This document shows, one piece after another, positions 4,776 to 6,175 of a DNA stretch of 6,175 nucleotides. The notes under the pieces were generated by a model. That model made no database searches. It saw nothing but the letters and a program-made list of their open reading frames with translations, and had not been told where the DNA came from. Position numbers and translations under genes: made by a program. Source of the stretch: Alphaproteobacteria bacterium (GTDB lineage Bacteria > Pseudomonadota > Alphaproteobacteria > UBA2136 > UBA6156). Location of the stretch: assembly GCA_027489415.1 (NCBI GenBank), contig JAIXZU010000089.1, positions 1-6,175 on the forward strand, written 5' to 3'. The stretch's first letter is position 1. Each line of letters opens with the position of its first letter.

Positions 4776-4841
4776 CCACATCTCAAGTAACCTCACAAAT
4801 TATGTTCCACGCTTTCACAATGCCTAAACATTAACCAATTC

Positions 4842-4857
4842 GTGAAACAGTGAAACG
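4842..4857 (-). repeat. Two tandem 8-mers abutting the S23-family stop codon
   Basis: On the + strand GTGAAACA and GTGAAACG lie directly next to the TTA that is the reverse complement of the stop codon. The rest of 4776-4841 shows nothing I recognise. Confidence 0.65.
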
Positions 4858-5223
4858 TTATTGCTTCTCACGTCTCCGCATAAGAGAATGAATCATCTTA
4901 ACAACATTCAAATAATCATCGCGTAACCCAAGAACACGCTCCTTCTCAATAAATCCAAGATGACCGGCAAAATCTAACCAAACACGCGTTTCCTCACATG
5001 AGCCTGCCGCAATACCTAAAAAACGCCGTTCCTCGGTCGCACTGCCCTGCTTTGTGAGCCCTTCTGCAATATTTGCACATATGCTTTTACTGGAGCGTCT
5101 TATCTGGTCAGCCAAACCACCATACTGCTCATTTTTTGGAAAAGAAGAGGAGTTGGACAACTGATGAATATCCAACGCAAGCCGAAATGCTAGCTTATAT
5201 ACATCCAAATTCTCATAATGCAT
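4858..5223 (-). CDS. Four-helix-bundle protein, S23 / 23S rRNA intervening-sequence family
   Basis: The 121-residue product has the family pattern throughout: MHYENLDVYKLAFRLALDIH as helix 1, FPKNEQYGGLADQIRRSSKS (28-47), then SICANIAEGLTKQG (47-60), a third helix with Glu/Arg (EERRFLGIAAGSCEETRVWL) and a C-terminal helix (YLNVVKMIHSLMRRR). Family members were first noticed inside 23S rRNA intervening sequences but are widespread as stand-alone genes, often in polysaccharide or accessory regions. They form small oligomeric helical bundles and their cellular role is unclear. The ATG at 5223 has GGAG 9 nt upstream; the TTG at 5232 directly abuts that GGAG and is rejected. The gene is visibly more AT-rich than both neighbours, consistent with transfer. 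It follows wecC on the same strand by 48 bp and may be co-transcribed with it. Confidence 0.93.
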   Translation of the reverse strand: MHYENLDVYKLAFRLALDIHQLSNSSSFPKNEQYGGLADQIRRSSKSICANIAEGLTKQGSATEERRFLGIAAGSCEETRVWLDFAGHLGFIEKERVLGLRDDYLNVVKMIHSLMRRREKQ

Positions 5224-5244
5224 AAAAGCCAACTCCAGCCTCCC

Positions 5245-5276
5245 CCATTAATCCATTAATCCCTTAACCCATTAAT
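5245..5276 (-). repeat. Four tandem 8-mers overlapping the wecC stop codon
   Basis: On the + strand the units are CCATTAAT, CCATTAAT, CCCTTAAC and CCATTAAT. The unit at 5269-5276 contains the TTA that gives the TAA stop of wecC; the others fill most of the gap to the next gene. Confidence 0.88.
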
Positions 5277-6175
5277 CCCGATACAACCCCACCGTATCCA
5301 CAACAGCCTTACCCTTCAAAGCCGCCGCCGGAAGCCCCTTGAAAGCCGAATGCCCTGTCAAAACAACCACCACATCCGCCGCCGCCACAGCCTCCTCCAA
5401 CCCATGCAGCGGCAACTCATACGCATCCAAATGTGGCTCCACCACCCGCACATCAAACCCCGCACTCACAAGGTCGTTCACCACCGTAATACTCGGGCTC
5501 TCGCGCAAATCATCCACATCCGGCTTATACGCCAACCCAAGGCAGGCCACCTTCACATCTTTCGGCTCGCGGTCGTCCGGCACATGGCCCCAAACCTGCT
5601 CCACCACCCAGCCGGGCTTGCCATCATTCACCGCCCGCACCACACGCATCAGCGGCGTCTCCTCGGGCGCGGCGTTGATAATAAACCACGGGTCCACCGC
5701 AATACAGTGCCCCCCTACCCCAGGCCCGGGCTTCAGAATATTCACGCGCGGGTGGTGGTTCGCCAGTTCAATCACGCGCCACACATCTAACCCCAGCTTG
5801 TCGCACACAAGGCTTAGCTCGTTGGCAAAGGCAATCTGCGCATCACGGCTGGCGTTTTCCACCAGTTTCACCATCTCGGCTTCCTCGGTGCTGGCTTCAA
5901 GCAACGCACCGGTACAGAAACTCTTATACAGCGCCACACCGCGCGCCGTCGCCGCAGGCGTCAACCCACCCACCAAACGGTCGTTCCCTACCATCTCTTT
6001 CAGGGTGTTACCGGGAATCGCGCGCTCGGGGCAGAACACATAATCAATCTTGCCCTTCAACTCCGGCCGCAACGCCTCAATTACATCGCGCACATTGGCC
6101 TTGGTGGCACCAATGGGGGATGTACTCTCCAACACCACCAACTCACCCCCCTGCAACACCGGCGTAATGCTCTTC
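5272..6175 (-). CDS. wecC: UDP-N-acetyl-D-mannosamine dehydrogenase, N-terminus beyond window
   Basis: About 300 C-terminal residues are visible; the frame stays open to the right edge, with KSITPVLQGGELVVLESTSP at the edge, so roughly the first 100-110 residues are missing. A GTG at 6159 is internal, not the start. The enzyme oxidises UDP-ManNAc to UDP-ManNAcA with two NAD+, supplying an acidic sugar for surface polysaccharide. Counting from the GTG at 6159, diagnostic features are FCPERAIPGNTL (42-53), ENASRDAQIAFANE (101-114), the catalytic-cysteine loop GPGVGGHCIAVDPWF (145-159, Cys152), and the C-terminal NAD/UDP-domain motif CLGLAYKPDVDDLRESP (206-222). The ENxxRDxxIAxANE form favours WecC over UDP-glucose dehydrogenase. 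A UDP-GlcNAc 6-dehydrogenase of the WbpA type is less likely but not excluded. Its stop codon lies inside a tandem repeat. Confidence 0.93.
   Translation of the reverse strand, partial: KSITPVLQGGELVVLESTSPIGATKANVRDVIEALRPELKGKIDYVFCPERAIPGNTLKEMVGNDRLVGGLTPAATARGVALYKSFCTGALLEASTEEAEMVKLVENASRDAQIAFANELSLVCDKLGLDVWRVIELANHHPRVNILKPGPGVGGHCIAVDPWFIINAAPEETPLMRVVRAVNDGKPGWVVEQVWGHVPDDREPKDVKVACLGLAYKPDVDDLRESPSITVVNDLVSAGFDVRVVEPHLDAYELPLHGLEEAVAAADVVVVLTGHSAFKGLPAAALKGKAVVDTVGLYRD

Noticed and set aside
5339..6043. Plus-strand frame of 234 codons opposite wecC
   Set aside because: wecC carries all diagnostic motifs in the other strand; the plus frame is Ser/Thr/Pro-rich with no recognisable domain.

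Overview
The window looks like a chromosomal accessory region of a moderately GC-rich, probably Gram-negative bacterium. Sigma-70-type promoters, good Shine-Dalgarno (SD) sites and surface-polysaccharide sugar genes support this; the phylum cannot be fixed from the sequence. The + strand is rich in C and poor in G whichever way the genes point.

Layout. (1) Positions 1-1031, minus strand: three consecutive single-gene units encode short, mutually unrelated proteins I do not recognise (the leftmost runs off the window). Each gene is preceded by an almost identical 70-bp block holding a promoter, a leader and an SD. The two internal junctions also share a near-identical intrinsic terminator, so different small genes sit between constant flanks. 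(2) 1152-3317, minus: a 721-residue two-domain oxidoreductase (alcohol-dehydrogenase-like half plus Gfo/Idh/MocA half) of the type found in polysaccharide loci. (3) 3443-4775, plus: three small genes that look like diverged paralogues with a helix-turn-helix-like core. Two promoters serve them, both carrying the inverted repeat GTATACATATAC, and clear terminators end the two transcripts. (4) 4858-5223, minus: a four-helix-bundle (S23 / 23S rRNA intervening-sequence) protein. (5) 5272-6175, minus: UDP-N-acetyl-D-mannosamine dehydrogenase (WecC), cut by the right edge.

How the parts relate. The two sugar-nucleotide-type enzymes and the four-helix-bundle gene share one strand and fit a surface-glycan locus. 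The oppositely oriented HTH-like genes interrupt it like an inserted regulatory islet. All five predicted promoters contain GTAT(A/T)CA between or overlapping the -35 and -10 boxes, which raises the untested possibility that the HTH-like proteins control both themselves and the small-gene array. Short 7-8 bp tandem repeats lie in or against the stop codons of all three minus-strand genes in 1152-6175, and two more are translated in frame inside the oxidoreductase.
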